Shown here piece after piece: positions 26,222 through 35,558 of a DNA stretch of 64,000 nt. The notes beneath the pieces were generated by a model. That model saw nothing but the letters and a program-made list of their open reading frames with translations. It made no database searches and was not told where the DNA came from. Source of the DNA: Gleimia sp. 6138-11-ORH1 (GTDB lineage: Bacteria; Actinomycetota; Actinomycetes; Actinomycetales; Actinomycetaceae); assembly GCF_024814355.1 (NCBI RefSeq), contig NZ_JANUXV010000003.1, positions 1 through 64,000 on the forward strand. Direction: 5' to 3'. Position 1 is the stretch's first letter, and every line of letters starts with the position of its first letter. The position numbers and the translations under genes are program-made.

Positions 26222-27433
26222 TTAAGAATGTTTCTTCACAAAATCTAAAACCAGCTCTAAAGATTCTTCCACTACAACCCGCGATGACGCGAAGTTAAAA
26301 CGCACGTAATTGGGATAATCCGCCCCTAAAGTTTCCCCTGGGTTAGTGAGTACCCCAGTTTCCCTGTAGAGAGATTCAGCTAAACTCTCGTTTTTTGCTA
26401 AACCCATATCGGTTGGGAAGCGAAGAAAACCTAAGTAGCCTGCCTGGGGAAGCTGCCAGGCTAAATCACCGCCCTCGGCATTAAACTTTGCGAAAAGCTG
26501 GTCTGCTTGCAGCAGATTATCTGCCAGATAGTCACGCACATTAGTAAGCCAAGTCCCAGCGCGCGTATAGGCAGCAATAGTGGATTTTAACCCCAGGGGA
26601 GCTGCCCAACCCAGCACGTAGGAAAGCCTTTCCCACTGCGGGTAAAGCTCTGAATCTGGAGAGACAATCGCCTGCGCACAATGTAGTCCTGCCACATTGA
26701 ACCCTTTAGAAGCTGCGGTAGCGGCAATAGTGTGATGCTGGTTTTGTGGCGCTACGGTGAGATAGGGAATATGTTTAGTGCCAGCAAGCACCAGGGGAGC
26801 GTGGATCTCGTCTGCGAAAACTAAGAACCCGTACTTTTGTGCCAGTTCACTAACTTTTTTTAACTCCTCGAGGGTCAGGGCACGTCCGGTAGGGTTCCAC
26901 GGATTACACAGCACTAACCCGGCCGCTCCTTGAGTGGCAGCAGTTTCTATCGCCGCAAAATCTAACTCCCAACTTAACGCGTGACCAGTGCGCGTATAAC
27001 GGGCGGGTACTTCCACTACCGTATGACCTACCTGCTGCGGAGAAGTAAGGAACGGCATATAAGCGGGGGTCGGTACAATTACTTGCGAGTTTGCTGGAAG
27101 CATATGTAAGAAAGCACGGAAAGCGTCTAATACGCTCATAATCGGCGTAATCCAACGGGGATAAACTTCCCAGTCGTACTGGGCCTTATAAAACTGTGCG
27201 GCTGCGCGCACCATCTGGTCTTTCAACCAGCAAGGCGGGTATCCGGTGTAACCGCTTTCCACCGTCTCATGTAGGGCTGCGGCAACTTCTGGGCACGGTT
27301 GGAAATCCATTTCCGCGACCCAGTGCCCCCGCAAAGGTGGGGCTTTAATGTGTTCCACAAAAGTAGGAACCGACCATTTCATTGTGCGCAAAGCACGCAT
27401 AGATTCAGCGGAATAATCATCGAAACTGCGCAT
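26222..27433 (-). CDS. MalY/PatB-type C-S lyase (aminotransferase fold)
   Basis: A 403-aa fold-type I PLP enzyme. The N-terminus has the MalY/PatB-type pattern MKWSVP...LRGHWVAEMDF (normally PLWVADMDF). The PLP lysine is in AASKGFNVAGLH, and LCNPWNPTGRALT is the aspartate-aminotransferase-like loop. Such enzymes cleave cystathionine or cysteine conjugates; some act as regulators. An AGGAGAG ribosome site precedes the minus-strand ATG. It is divergent from gltX. Confidence 0.87.
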   Translation of the reverse strand: MRSFDDYSAESMRALRTMKWSVPTFVEHIKAPPLRGHWVAEMDFQPCPEVAAALHETVESGYTGYPPCWLKDQMVRAAAQFYKAQYDWEVYPRWITPIMSVLDAFRAFLHMLPANSQVIVPTPAYMPFLTSPQQVGHTVVEVPARYTRTGHALSWELDFAAIETAATQGAAGLVLCNPWNPTGRALTLEELKKVSELAQKYGFLVFADEIHAPLVLAGTKHIPYLTVAPQNQHHTIAATAASKGFNVAGLHCAQAIVSPDSELYPQWERLSYVLGWAAPLGLKSTIAAYTRAGTWLTNVRDYLADNLLQADQLFAKFNAEGGDLAWQLPQAGYLGFLRFPTDMGLAKNESLAESLYRETGVLTNPGETLGADYPNYVRFNFASSRVVVEESLELVLDFVKKHS

Positions 27434-27635
27434 AAACTCTCCTGAACAGCGTTGAGCAGGTGTAGCAAATACTTTCCATCTATTCTACTCCTACAGAAAA
27501 TAAAATTGGCGAGGGCGATAATTGAGCTTTCCAGAAAGAAACATAGTTTTGCTGCACGCCCTCGGAAATGGAAAAACGGAACGTGGCAAATCGCATTTAA
27601 ACGCCAGGTGAGAAAAGGAGTAAACTGGAACTACT

Positions 27636-29138
27636 ATGACTACTAATACTGGCGGAAAAGTCCGCGTTCGATTTTGCCCCTCGCCAACTGGCACCCCGCA
27701 CGTCGGGTTAGTGCGCACCTGCCTATTTAACTGGGCTTGGGCACGCCACGTTGGTGGAACTTTCGTATTCCGTATTGAAGATACGGATGCGCAACGCGAT
27801 TCAGAAGAGTCGTTTAATCAGATTATTGACTCGCTCACCTGGCTGGGCTTGGACTGGGATGAGGGTGTTCTCAAGGGCGGTCCACATGAGCCTTACCGCC
27901 AGTCTCAGCGCATGGATATTTACCAAGAGGTAGCCGCTAAACTACTTGCTGCTGGCTACGCCTACGAATCTTGGTCAACTCCTGAAGAAATTGAAGCTCG
28001 CCACCGGGCGGCGGGGAGAGATCCTAAACTTGGGTACGACGGGTACGACCGTAACCTAACTGAGGAACAAAAAGCTGCTTACCGAGCAGAGGGTCGCCAG
28101 CCAGTACTGCGTATGCGTATGCCTGATGAGCCGATTACTTTCACGGATTTAGTGCGTGGGGAAATTACTTTCCAACCGGGTTCAGTGCCAGACTATGTGA
28201 TTGTGCGCGCCAACGGTGACCCGCTTTACACGCTGGTAAACCCCGTGGATGACGCGCTGATGGACATTACTCACGTTCTGCGTGGGGAAGACCTATTATC
28301 GTCCACCCCACGTCAGATTGTGCTTTACCGAGCCTTGTTAGAACTGGGAATCGCACAGCAAATGCCTTTCTTTGGACACTTGCCTTATGTGATGGGTGAG
28401 GGAAATAAGAAGCTTTCTAAACGCGACCCAGAATCTAACCTGCTGCTGCACCGGGAAAAAGGTATGATTCGCGAAGGCTTGTTGAACTACTTGGCTTTGC
28501 TGGGTTGGTCGATTAGCCCCGATTATGACATTTTCACTCCGGAAGAGATGGTAGAGGCTTTTGACATTCACAGTGTGAACCCGAATCCGGCTCGTTTCGA
28601 TCTGAAGAAGTGTATTGCAATTAATGCGGAGCATATTCGTCGTCTGGACACGGCTGATTTCATGCGTCGTTGCGTACCTTACCTGCACCGCGATGGGGTA
28701 GTTTCTGCTGATAACTTTGAGGCTTTAACTGACCGTGAAAAAGAGATTATGGAGGCGGGAGCACCGCTGATTCAGACACGTATTCAGCTTTTGGGTGAAG
28801 CTACTGGAATGTTAGGCTTCCTGTTTAACGGTACTGAAACTATTGAATACGATGAGAAGTCGGTTTCTAAAGTGGGGGCTGATGCGCCAGCTGTGTTAGC
28901 TAAGGGCATTGCCGTTTTAGACGGTTTGGAAGAGTTTACTGTGGAATCCGTTGAAGCTGCTATGCGGGCCGCTTTGATTGAAGAAATGGGATTGAAACCA
29001 CGGTTTGCTTTCGGGCCGCTTCGCTTAGCTATTTCTGGACGACCAGTTTCTCCGCCACTATTTGAATCTATCGAGATTCTGGGTAAGGAAGCGACTATTG
29101 AACGCTTTAAGAAACTGAAAGACCTACTGGAAAGCTAA
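27636..29138 (+). CDS. gltX: Glutamyl-tRNA synthetase
   Basis: A class I synthetase of 500 aa that charges tRNA-Glu and, in bacteria lacking GlnRS, tRNA-Gln. The HIGH-type motif is in [10 protein letters not shown], and the KMSKS equivalent is [12 protein letters not shown]. The anticodon-binding C-terminal half is present. ATG 27636 has only weak ribosome-site similarity; AAAAGGAG lies 15 bp upstream. tRNA-Gln and tRNA-Glu genes are about 3 kb downstream, a common neighbourhood in actinobacteria, here separated by the KAP gene. Confidence 0.96.
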   Translation: MTTNTGGKVRVRFCPSPTGTPHVGLVRTCLFNWAWARHVGGTFVFRIEDTDAQRDSEESFNQIIDSLTWLGLDWDEGVLKGGPHEPYRQSQRMDIYQEVAAKLLAAGYAYESWSTPEEIEARHRAAGRDPKLGYDGYDRNLTEEQKAAYRAEGRQPVLRMRMPDEPITFTDLVRGEITFQPGSVPDYVIVRANGDPLYTLVNPVDDALMDITHVLRGEDLLSSTPRQIVLYRALLELGIAQQMPFFGHLPYVMGEGNKKLSKRDPESNLLLHREKGMIREGLLNYLALLGWSISPDYDIFTPEEMVEAFDIHSVNPNPARFDLKKCIAINAEHIRRLDTADFMRRCVPYLHRDGVVSADNFEALTDREKEIMEAGAPLIQTRIQLLGEATGMLGFLFNGTETIEYDEKSVSKVGADAPAVLAKGIAVLDGLEEFTVESVEAAMRAALIEEMGLKPRFAFGPLRLAISGRPVSPPLFESIEILGKEATIERFKKLKDLLES

Positions 29139-29154
29139 GGTTAATCAGGATTTA

Positions 29155-29186
29155 CTGGGGCACTTGCGAGTGCCCCAGTTTTCTTT
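29155..29186 (+). terminator. gltX terminator
   Basis: A perfect 10-bp stem CTGGGGCACT / AGTGCCCCAG (29155-29164 with 29169-29178) with a TGCG loop, followed by TTTTCTTT. Confidence 0.92.
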
Positions 29187-29301
29187 ATGTATTTTAGTTA
29201 GCCCAAATGAGTGGGGTGAAAGAGAATGATTGTTGGCAGGGAAGCTAATATGCTAATTGTAAGCTAAAGATTGTATAAGCTACGTCAGCGGGAGAATCAC
29301 A

Positions 29302-31311
29302 GTGAGTGAATCTAAAACAGAACAAACTACTATCCGGATCGATCAGCCAGTTCGCTCTATCGAAGAAGACCTATTGGGGCGTAAACCAGAAGTGGACAAT
29401 CTTGTCAGCTTTCTGCATTCAGTTGATTGTAGTCAAGGTTTAGTTGTTGGTATTGAAGGTCCGTGGGGTATTGGGAAAACTAGCTTCATTAACTTTGTAA
29501 CAGAAGCATGTTCTAAAGAGGAAAAGTCAAAATATGTTACCTTAGAGTTTAACCCATGGTTGTTTTCTGGAGCAGATGATTTAATTAGTCGGTTCTTTTC
29601 TGAAATCAGTGCTCAGCTGAGCAATAAAAAGGTTGCAGAGAAGTTGGCCAAAAATTTTCGTCGATATTCAAGTTCATTAGCTCCGCTTGCGAAATTAAGT
29701 AAAGTCACAGAAGTAGCGTACGAAATCTTAAATAAGTTCTTTAAGAAAAGCAGCGTACATGAGGTGAGGAAAGAGTTAATCGAGAACCTTGCAGGAATAG
29801 AAAAACGTTTGCTGATTGTCCTTGATGATATCGATCGACTACCTCCTGATGAAATGAAGGAGATTTTTAAACTGGTAAGATTAACTGGCAATTTTCCAAA
29901 TGTGATTTATTTGCTGGGTTTAGACTACAAGCGCACTTTAGCCTTACTTGAAGATACAGGTATCAAAGATCAGGAATATCTAGAGAAAATTATCCAAATT
30001 AACTACACAGTGCCAGGGGTACATGGGAAATTCTTAGATGAGCAGTTTAATGAACGCGGGGTGCAAACCCTTCCTCAGGTCTGGGAGCGTTTGGAAAAAG
30101 ACTCAAGATGGAAAGATGAGATAATTCCGAAGATTATTCAGCCAGAGCTGAAAACTTTCCGGAACATCAACAGATTCTTCGCTTCCATTGCGGTAACAAT
30201 TTCAAGCTTACAAGACCAGGTCAATAATACCGACCTTTTGGCATTAGAAGCTTTAAGAATTTTCCACCCTGAGATTTGGCAGGAATTCAAAGACAATCGT
30301 AGACATGTATCTATGTTTGAGGACTCACAGAATCTCTTCTTTGAAGAACCTAAACTTCCAGACTACTTTAAACAATTAAAAGGGAAGTTTTCAAATAATC
30401 AAGAAATAATTACGGTTTTAATAGATCACCTTTTCCCAGCAATCATTTCCAAAGAGAATATGAAACAGGAAAACCTCCCCAACTGGATGAACGATAAAAG
30501 GGTTGCTTATGGCCCTTTTTTTGAGCTTTATCTTGATAGGTTTGCTGGTGAGAGAATACTCCGGCAGCAATATTCTGAAAAGGCTTTTAAGTTAATTGGC
30601 GAAACGGATCGCTTTAAAGAATTTGTTGAAGCCTTAGACATAGATAAGTTCATTTGGGTGGTTAAAAATCTTTGTCTTTCTAACTATGATAAAGAAAAGA
30701 TTCATTCTGTTCTGCCAATGCTACTGCAAAACGCTGAAAGATTAGCAGATAGCACATTTGAAGATCCTAATATACGCACTAACTTTAGAGAGATGTTCGA
30801 ATACTTTTTTCTATTTCTATATAAAAATAAAAATAGTGATGAGAATCTAATAACTGATATAGAGAAGATATTACAAATGGGCGTCTCTTTAAGTACTCAG
30901 TACATCTTTCTGCGAAAAACTACTTCAAATATTACGGGTAACACTAAACTGGAAGAGAAACGAGATGCAATTGCGGAAGATTTATTCCAGAAAATCCCAA
31001 ATGACTGGGAGCAAGAATGGTACTTACCAGAGATTTATCAACTTCTTGCGATAGAAAAAGGCTTCCAATATGACGCGGAAAAAACTCCGGTAGACCTTTT
31101 ATATCGCGCATTATTTGTGGAAACAACTAAGTGGAGAGATATTACAGGAGAACAAATATATAAGTTTTACTATGAAAAACCTTCTGCATTTGGAAGTATT
31201 GAGAATTTACGAAAGATCGTTGAAAGGGTCCACGCAAAATACGGAGATTGTCTGGTTATACAGGCAGTAGACAAGTATTTAGCTGAGCAAACACAAACTG
31301 AGACTTCCTAA
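29302..31311 (+). CDS. KAP-family P-loop NTPase
   Basis: A 669-aa STAND-like KAP NTPase. Walker A is GIEGPWGIGKTS (residues 50-61). Walker B is LLIVLDDIDRLPPDEM (about 171-185), and the KAP landmarks ITLEFNPWLF-like (YVTLEFNPWLFSGADDL) and LGLDYKR are present. No membrane insertion is visible, although many KAP proteins have one. The C-terminal 350 residues match nothing I recognise. GTG 29302 has GGGAG seven bases upstream. It is clearly AT-richer than its neighbours and interrupts the gltX-tRNA neighbourhood, as expected for acquired DNA. KAP proteins include the phage-exclusion protein PifA, so a defence role is a reasonable inference. Confidence 0.85.
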   Translation: MSESKTEQTTIRIDQPVRSIEEDLLGRKPEVDNLVSFLHSVDCSQGLVVGIEGPWGIGKTSFINFVTEACSKEEKSKYVTLEFNPWLFSGADDLISRFFSEISAQLSNKKVAEKLAKNFRRYSSSLAPLAKLSKVTEVAYEILNKFFKKSSVHEVRKELIENLAGIEKRLLIVLDDIDRLPPDEMKEIFKLVRLTGNFPNVIYLLGLDYKRTLALLEDTGIKDQEYLEKIIQINYTVPGVHGKFLDEQFNERGVQTLPQVWERLEKDSRWKDEIIPKIIQPELKTFRNINRFFASIAVTISSLQDQVNNTDLLALEALRIFHPEIWQEFKDNRRHVSMFEDSQNLFFEEPKLPDYFKQLKGKFSNNQEIITVLIDHLFPAIISKENMKQENLPNWMNDKRVAYGPFFELYLDRFAGERILRQQYSEKAFKLIGETDRFKEFVEALDIDKFIWVVKNLCLSNYDKEKIHSVLPMLLQNAERLADSTFEDPNIRTNFREMFEYFFLFLYKNKNSDENLITDIEKILQMGVSLSTQYIFLRKTTSNITGNTKLEEKRDAIAEDLFQKIPNDWEQEWYLPEIYQLLAIEKGFQYDAEKTPVDLLYRALFVETTKWRDITGEQIYKFYYEKPSAFGSIENLRKIVERVHAKYGDCLVIQAVDKYLAEQTQTETS

Positions 31312-31318
31312 AACGGCA

Positions 31319-31519
31319 TTAATATTTTTCTGTATTTCGCAGTTCGCGTTTAGCAAGCAGAATAAGTAACTGTATAGACAGATCATGTCCATCTATATAC
31401 GCCTGGTCTTCTCTTCTCATGAAGAAAGCCGGAGAAACAAAAGGAAGAATCCCCAGCAAAGAAAACTCCCATTCCCAACAGAAGTTTTGTTTATCAATTA
31501 CAAAAGGAATGAGCTGCAC
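31319..31519 (-). CDS. Doubtful 66-aa ORF
   Basis: A minus-strand GTG ORF preceded by AGGAAAAGGAAAATCT. The product has one hydrophobic stretch (about residues 18-33) and a polar tail (RREDQAYIDGHDLSIQLL). No family is recognised. It lies in a decayed region and could be a fragment. Confidence 0.25.
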   Translation of the reverse strand: MQLIPFVIDKQNFCWEWEFSLLGILPFVSPAFFMRREDQAYIDGHDLSIQLLILLAKRELRNTEKY

Positions 31520-31672
31520 AGATTTTCCTTTTCCTGCGCTACCACAACTTCATCTCTTGCTTCCAAGCAAGAAACAGGTAGATAGGTAACACCTTGAAGA
31601 ATTTCATTTGTGGTTTGTAAAAGTAGAAAGTTCTGCAGGTTCTGCCTCCATTAGAAACAGGAAAACTCCTGT

Positions 31673-31822
31673 TTATGGCTGGACTATGATGACGGTTCCT
31701 CGCGTGTGTTCGGTAAGGGAGCGCTCGGCTACATACGGTTTTACACCCAGTTGGAAGATTAAGAAGATGCTGAACCCCAGCATGAGAACCAGCTGAATAC
31801 TAGCGGTGATTGTGCTACTCAT
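31673..31822 (-). CDS. Doubtful 49-aa membrane peptide ORF
   Basis: Minus-strand ATG 31822 opens a 49-aa ORF with a single likely membrane helix (IQLVLMLGFSIFLIFQLGV, residues 9-27) and a polar tail. A hairpin (31655-31662 with 31667-31674) overlaps its stop. There is no strong ribosome site. It may be a small membrane protein or a remnant. Confidence 0.3.
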   Translation of the reverse strand: MSSTITASIQLVLMLGFSIFLIFQLGVKPYVAERSLTEHTRGTVIIVQP

Positions 31823-31975
31823 CGTATTATCTCTAGACGGTTGAAGGAGGGGACTATTTCGAGGATGCTCATAATCCGCAAGCTACTGAAGGAATGCTAC
31901 ATAGAATTTGCATTATGAGAATGAAACGAAACTGATTCGATTCATCTTTGTGCTGGAGAGAGAAATATTCTCATC

Positions 31976-32101
31976 TTGCTTAATATCCGAACTTATGAAG
32001 AAGCAGACATTGAAACGACGCTTGAGCTAAGGGGAGCATATATGAAACCTATGGCTACACCACAGTTCATGGGGTTTTCTTCGGGATCATGCCTAACCTA
32101 A
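31976..32101 (+). pseudogene. Possible GNAT N-terminal remnant
   Basis: The frame from TTG 31976 reads LLNIRTYEEADIETTLELRG, which resembles the first strand and helix of GNAT acetyltransferases, and stops after 41 codons. The rest of the domain is absent. The match is short, so this is tentative. The remainder of 31312-32153 shows no other supportable gene. Confidence 0.25.
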
Positions 32102-32153
32102 TGATTACGACTAGCTACTTTGCATAAGATAAATGGCAATTGTTGGGAGCAAC

Positions 32154-32177
32154 AAAAAACCCCTGGAAAACCAGGGG
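32154..32177 (-). terminator. Terminator of tRNA-Gln/tRNA-Glu unit
   Basis: On the minus strand CCCCTGG-TTTT-CCAGGGG (32177-32160) is followed by six T, immediately after the tRNA-Glu 3' end. Confidence 0.92.
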
Positions 32178-32183
32178 TGATTG

Positions 32184-32256
32184 TACTCCCAACGGGATTT
32201 GAACCCGTGTTACCGCCGTGAGAGGGCGGCGTCCTAGGCCGCTAGACGATGGGAGC
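32184..32256 (-). tRNA. tRNA-Glu (CTC)
   Basis: A 73-nt cloverleaf read on the minus strand. The acceptor is GCTCCCA/TGGGAGT, the anticodon loop is CTCTCAC (anticodon CTC) and the T arm is GGGTTCAAATCCC. CCA is not encoded. It is co-transcribed with tRNA-Gln just upstream. Confidence 0.95.
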
Positions 32257-32299
32257 CTATGACGCACTTTCGTGCTGAGTATCATTTGCTGATACTTCG

Positions 32300-32371
32300 C
32301 TGGGGTACTAGGACTCGAACCTAGACTAAATGAACCAGAATCACTCGTGCTGCCAATTACACCATACCCCA
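32300..32371 (-). tRNA. tRNA-Gln (CTG)
   Basis: A 72-nt cloverleaf on the minus strand. The acceptor is TGGGGTA/TACCCCA, the anticodon loop is TTCTGGT (anticodon CTG) and the T arm is GGTTCGAGTCC. CCA is not encoded. Confidence 0.95.
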
Positions 32372-32452
32372 TGGTGTTCCGCTCACAGTTTCCTAATGAG
32401 TGGCACGTTCAATAACTTTACCGGAATTTCTAACTAACTTCAAAATCGCTTA

Positions 32453-32472
32453 GCTGTGTTCCCAAACACAGC
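32453..32472 (-). terminator. Hairpin downstream of IclR gene
   Basis: GCTGTGTT / AACACAGC (32453-32460 with 32465-32472), followed on the minus strand by a short T-containing run. A likely terminator for the regulator gene. Confidence 0.55.
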
Positions 32473-32555
32473 CGGGGTGTAATAAGTAACTTATCAAAAG
32501 CTAAGTAGTGAATCCGTTACCTCACTAAAACCGCCCCTAACAAGAGGAAATAGGT

Positions 32556-33299
32556 TTAGCTAATTTTGCTTTCTTCCGCCCGGCGCAGGAACTCTGAGAG
32601 CCGGTTTGCTGCCGCAACTACAGAAGGCCCAAATTGGCGTCCCGGTTGGCGTCCCATTCTTTCAATCGGCCCAGAAATCGAAAGGGCAGCGATTACTTTC
32701 CCACCCGGCCCGCGCACCGGAGCGGAAACGGAAGCAACCCCTTCTTCTCTTTCCCCAACTGACTGCGCCCAGCCACGCCGACGAACTGAAGATAGCATTG
32801 TCGCATTAAAAGCTGCTCCGTAGAGTCCGCGGTGTAACCGGTCAGGTTCTTCCCAAGCCAGTAGGATCTGTGAAGCAGAACCAACTTTCATAGAAAGGGT
32901 AGCCCCCACCGGGATAGAGTCGCGCAAACCCATCTGACGTTCCGCTGCGGCAACGCAGATACGCTGATCGCCCTGCGCGCGGAAAAGCTGAGTGGATTCC
33001 TTAGTGTGGTCACGTAAAGCCACTAGCACTGGAGTAGCAGACGCCAAAAGCCGGTCTTCACCTGCCACCGAAGCTAGTTCATTTAATCGTGGGCCTAAAA
33101 TAAAACGGCCCTGCATATCGCGTGCAACGAGTCTGTGATACTCGAGGGCAACAGCAAGGCGGTGAGCGGTAGGGCGCGCTAACTCAGTAGTTGCAACTAA
33201 CTGAGCTAAAGTTGCCGGACCGTTTTCTAAAGCAGATAATACCAATGCGGCTTTGTCTAAAACACCAACGCCGCTTCCGGTGGATTCTTCTTCCTCCAT
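32556..33299 (-). CDS. IclR-family regulator (NdgR-like)
   Basis: A 247-aa regulator with an N-terminal winged helix (ALVLSALENGPATLAQLVATT and ARPTAHRLAVALE) and a C-terminal IclR effector domain ending in VIAALSISGPIERMG. Its position next to tRNA-Gln/tRNA-Glu matches NdgR/LtbR-type regulators, which in relatives control the adjacent leuCD. Here no leuCD lies on the other side; murA follows directly. ATG 33299 (MEEEESTG) fits family N-termini; the ORF is open further upstream, to 33368. Possible targets here include the ilv genes, but this is inference. Confidence 0.87.
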   Translation of the reverse strand: MEEEESTGSGVGVLDKAALVLSALENGPATLAQLVATTELARPTAHRLAVALEYHRLVARDMQGRFILGPRLNELASVAGEDRLLASATPVLVALRDHTKESTQLFRAQGDQRICVAAAERQMGLRDSIPVGATLSMKVGSASQILLAWEEPDRLHRGLYGAAFNATMLSSVRRRGWAQSVGEREEGVASVSAPVRGPGGKVIAALSISGPIERMGRQPGRQFGPSVVAAANRLSEFLRRAEESKIS

Positions 33300-33460
33300 A
33301 AGCAAATTATGACATCTCAACAAGTGAGATGACAAATCTTTTAATAAAATTGTCAGCCAGAAAATCATCTAAAATCAGTCACCTTCTCTGCCTATAACAA
33401 ACACCATTTCGTTTAACAGAGTAGAATCAATAGTTGAAACGAAAGAATAAGGACGGAAAT

Positions 33461-34780
33461 ATGGAACGAATTCTGCGAGTAAACGGTGGAAAACCCCTCA
33501 CCGGGGAAATCACCGTACGCGGCGCAAAAAACTTTGTACCCAAAGCTATGGTGGCTTCACTACTGGGAACCCAACCATCAGTCCTAAGTAACGTTCCCCG
33601 GATCCGCGACGTAGACGTAGTTTCTGAACTGCTCACCCTACACGGAGTGCGCGTAAACTATGACCCTGGCGCAGGCACTATCACCTTAGACCCCTCGAAC
33701 GTGGAAAGCGCACACGTTGCCGACATTGACGCCCTGGCTGGCTCATCACGAATTCCCATCCTTTTCTGCGGCCCCCTCTTACATCGCCTGGGCGAAGCCT
33801 TCATCCCCGACCTGGGCGGCTGCAATATCGGAGGGCGCCCAATCGACTTCCACTTAGATACCCTCCGCCGCTTCGGCGCAGAAGTAACCCGCACTGAAAC
33901 CGGCACCCATATCAGTGCAAAAAATGGGCTTAAAGGTACCAAAATCCACCTACCTTACCCATCGGTCGGAGCCACTGAACAAACCCTACTCACTGCTGTA
34001 ATGGCTGAAGGTTTAACCGAACTTTCCGGCGCGGCAATTGAACCTGAAATAATGGATCTCATCAACGTCTTACAAAAGATGGGTGCCATCATGAGCGTTG
34101 ATACAGACCGCACGATCCGCATTGAAGGGGTGAAAGAACTTTCCGGCTTCCGCCACACGTCTCTTCCAGACAGAATCGAAGCAGCTTCATGGGCTTCTGC
34201 TGCTTTAGCCACCAAAGGTGACATTTTTGTGCGTGGCGCACACCAGCCTGACATGACTACTTTCTTAAACACCTACCGTAAGGTTGGCGGAGCATTTGAT
34301 ATTTCCGACGAAGGTATCCACTTTTGGCATCCAGGTGGAGAACTAAACTCCATCGTTTTGGAAACTAACGTTCACCCCGGTTTCATGACTGACTGGCAAC
34401 AGCCCCTGGTAGTGGCTCTTACCCAAGCCAGAGGGTTATCCATCATGCATGAAACAGTTTACGAAGACCGTCTGGGATTCACCTCTGCACTAAAAGAAAT
34501 GGGTGCAAATATTCAAACTTACCGCGAATGTTTAGGCGGATTACAATGCCGCTTCGGACAAAGAAACTACCGTCATTCAGCGGTTATTTCCGGGCCCACT
34601 CCACTGCGTGCCGCAGATATTACAGTCCCAGACTTACGCGGAGGCTTTTCTTACCTGATTGCCGCTTTAGCAGCCGAAGGAACTTCCCGCGTCTATGGAA
34701 TTGACGTTATTTCGCGCGGCTATGAGCACTTCCTTTCTAAGCTGCGTGCCTTAAACGCAGATGTGGAACTGGAAAACTAA
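33461..34780 (+). CDS. murA: UDP-GlcNAc 1-carboxyvinyltransferase
   Basis: A 439-aa enzyme catalysing the first committed step of peptidoglycan precursor synthesis, transfer of enolpyruvate from PEP to UDP-GlcNAc. The catalytic Cys is in LGGCNIGGRPIDFHL, so it keeps the fosfomycin-sensitive residue. The N-terminal RVNGGKPLTGEITVRGAKN loop and the C-terminal DLRGGFSYLIAALAAEG motif are intact. ATG 33461 has AAGGA at 33449-33453. It heads a cluster with plsC and ddl. Confidence 0.93.
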   Translation: MERILRVNGGKPLTGEITVRGAKNFVPKAMVASLLGTQPSVLSNVPRIRDVDVVSELLTLHGVRVNYDPGAGTITLDPSNVESAHVADIDALAGSSRIPILFCGPLLHRLGEAFIPDLGGCNIGGRPIDFHLDTLRRFGAEVTRTETGTHISAKNGLKGTKIHLPYPSVGATEQTLLTAVMAEGLTELSGAAIEPEIMDLINVLQKMGAIMSVDTDRTIRIEGVKELSGFRHTSLPDRIEAASWASAALATKGDIFVRGAHQPDMTTFLNTYRKVGGAFDISDEGIHFWHPGGELNSIVLETNVHPGFMTDWQQPLVVALTQARGLSIMHETVYEDRLGFTSALKEMGANIQTYRECLGGLQCRFGQRNYRHSAVISGPTPLRAADITVPDLRGGFSYLIAALAAEGTSRVYGIDVISRGYEHFLSKLRALNADVELEN

Positions 34781-34821
34781 ATAAACCCCACTGAAATTCC
34801 CGTAAAGAAAAAGGAAAACCG

Positions 34822-35556
34822 GTGAGTAAAGCACCTGAAGGAATCTATCGCCTGGCACTGGAAGTTTGTCGTCCCATCACCAGAGGGCTAACTAAAGCCA
34901 CTTGGAAAGGTCAAGAAAACTTCCCGAAAGATCGCCCATTCATTGTGATTATGAATCACCTGAGCGAGTTTGACGCTTTCGTGTTAATGCACTTTATTAC
35001 CGATCAGGGTGTCGCAGTACGCGCCCTGGCTAAAGCCTCCCTATTTAAGGTACCTCTGCTGGGGAGCCTTTTACGTAAAACCAATATGGTGGAAGTCCAC
35101 CGCGGAAATGAGCGTAGTAAAGACGCCCTCGAAGCAGCTAAAAAAGCGATTTTAGCCGGAGAAAGTATCGCCCTTTTCCCAGAGGGGACGCTAACAACCG
35201 ACCCGGAATTTTGGCCCATGCACTTCAAAACGGGGGCAGCCCGTTTAGCGTTAGCTACCGGCGCTCCGGTAATCCCCATAGCTCACTGGGGAAGCCAAAA
35301 CGTGATGCACCGGTTTGGAAACTCGATTATGAAGTTCTGGAAACGCCACGCAACCACCGTGGTTGCCGGCCCCGCAATTGATTTAAGCGATTTACCACAA
35401 GATGAAACTGACCGCGAAGCAGTTGCTACCGCTAATCGCCGTATGGAAGATGCAATCCGCAGTATGCTTGCGCAAATCCGCGGGGAAGCAGTACCCACAC
35501 AGATTTGGAATCCAAAGACCCAGGCGTACGAACCCCTGGAAACTGCGGGAGAATAA
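34822..35556 (+). CDS. plsC: 1-acylglycerol-3-phosphate acyltransferase
   Basis: A 244-aa member of the PlsC/LPLAT family. The catalytic box NHLSEFDAF (HxxxxD) is near residue 41 and the substrate-binding block FPEGTLTTDPEF is near 118. It makes phosphatidic acid from lysophosphatidic acid at the membrane. GTG 34822 is preceded by AAAAGGAAAACC. Only 2 bp separate it from ddl. In many relatives gpsA lies between these two genes; here it is missing. Confidence 0.9.
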   Translation: MSKAPEGIYRLALEVCRPITRGLTKATWKGQENFPKDRPFIVIMNHLSEFDAFVLMHFITDQGVAVRALAKASLFKVPLLGSLLRKTNMVEVHRGNERSKDALEAAKKAILAGESIALFPEGTLTTDPEFWPMHFKTGAARLALATGAPVIPIAHWGSQNVMHRFGNSIMKFWKRHATTVVAGPAIDLSDLPQDETDREAVATANRRMEDAIRSMLAQIRGEAVPTQIWNPKTQAYEPLETAGE

Positions 35557-35558
35557 AA

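Noticed and set aside
27452-27646. 64-aa ORF before gltX
   Set aside because: It overlaps the gltX start, contains two motif octamers, and its Lys/Arg-rich product looks like translated intergenic DNA.
29139-32183. tRNA-Glu attachment-site repeat flanking the KAP region
   Set aside because: I compared the tRNA-Glu 3' end with the gltX-KAP gap and saw no direct repeat, and no integrase gene is present.
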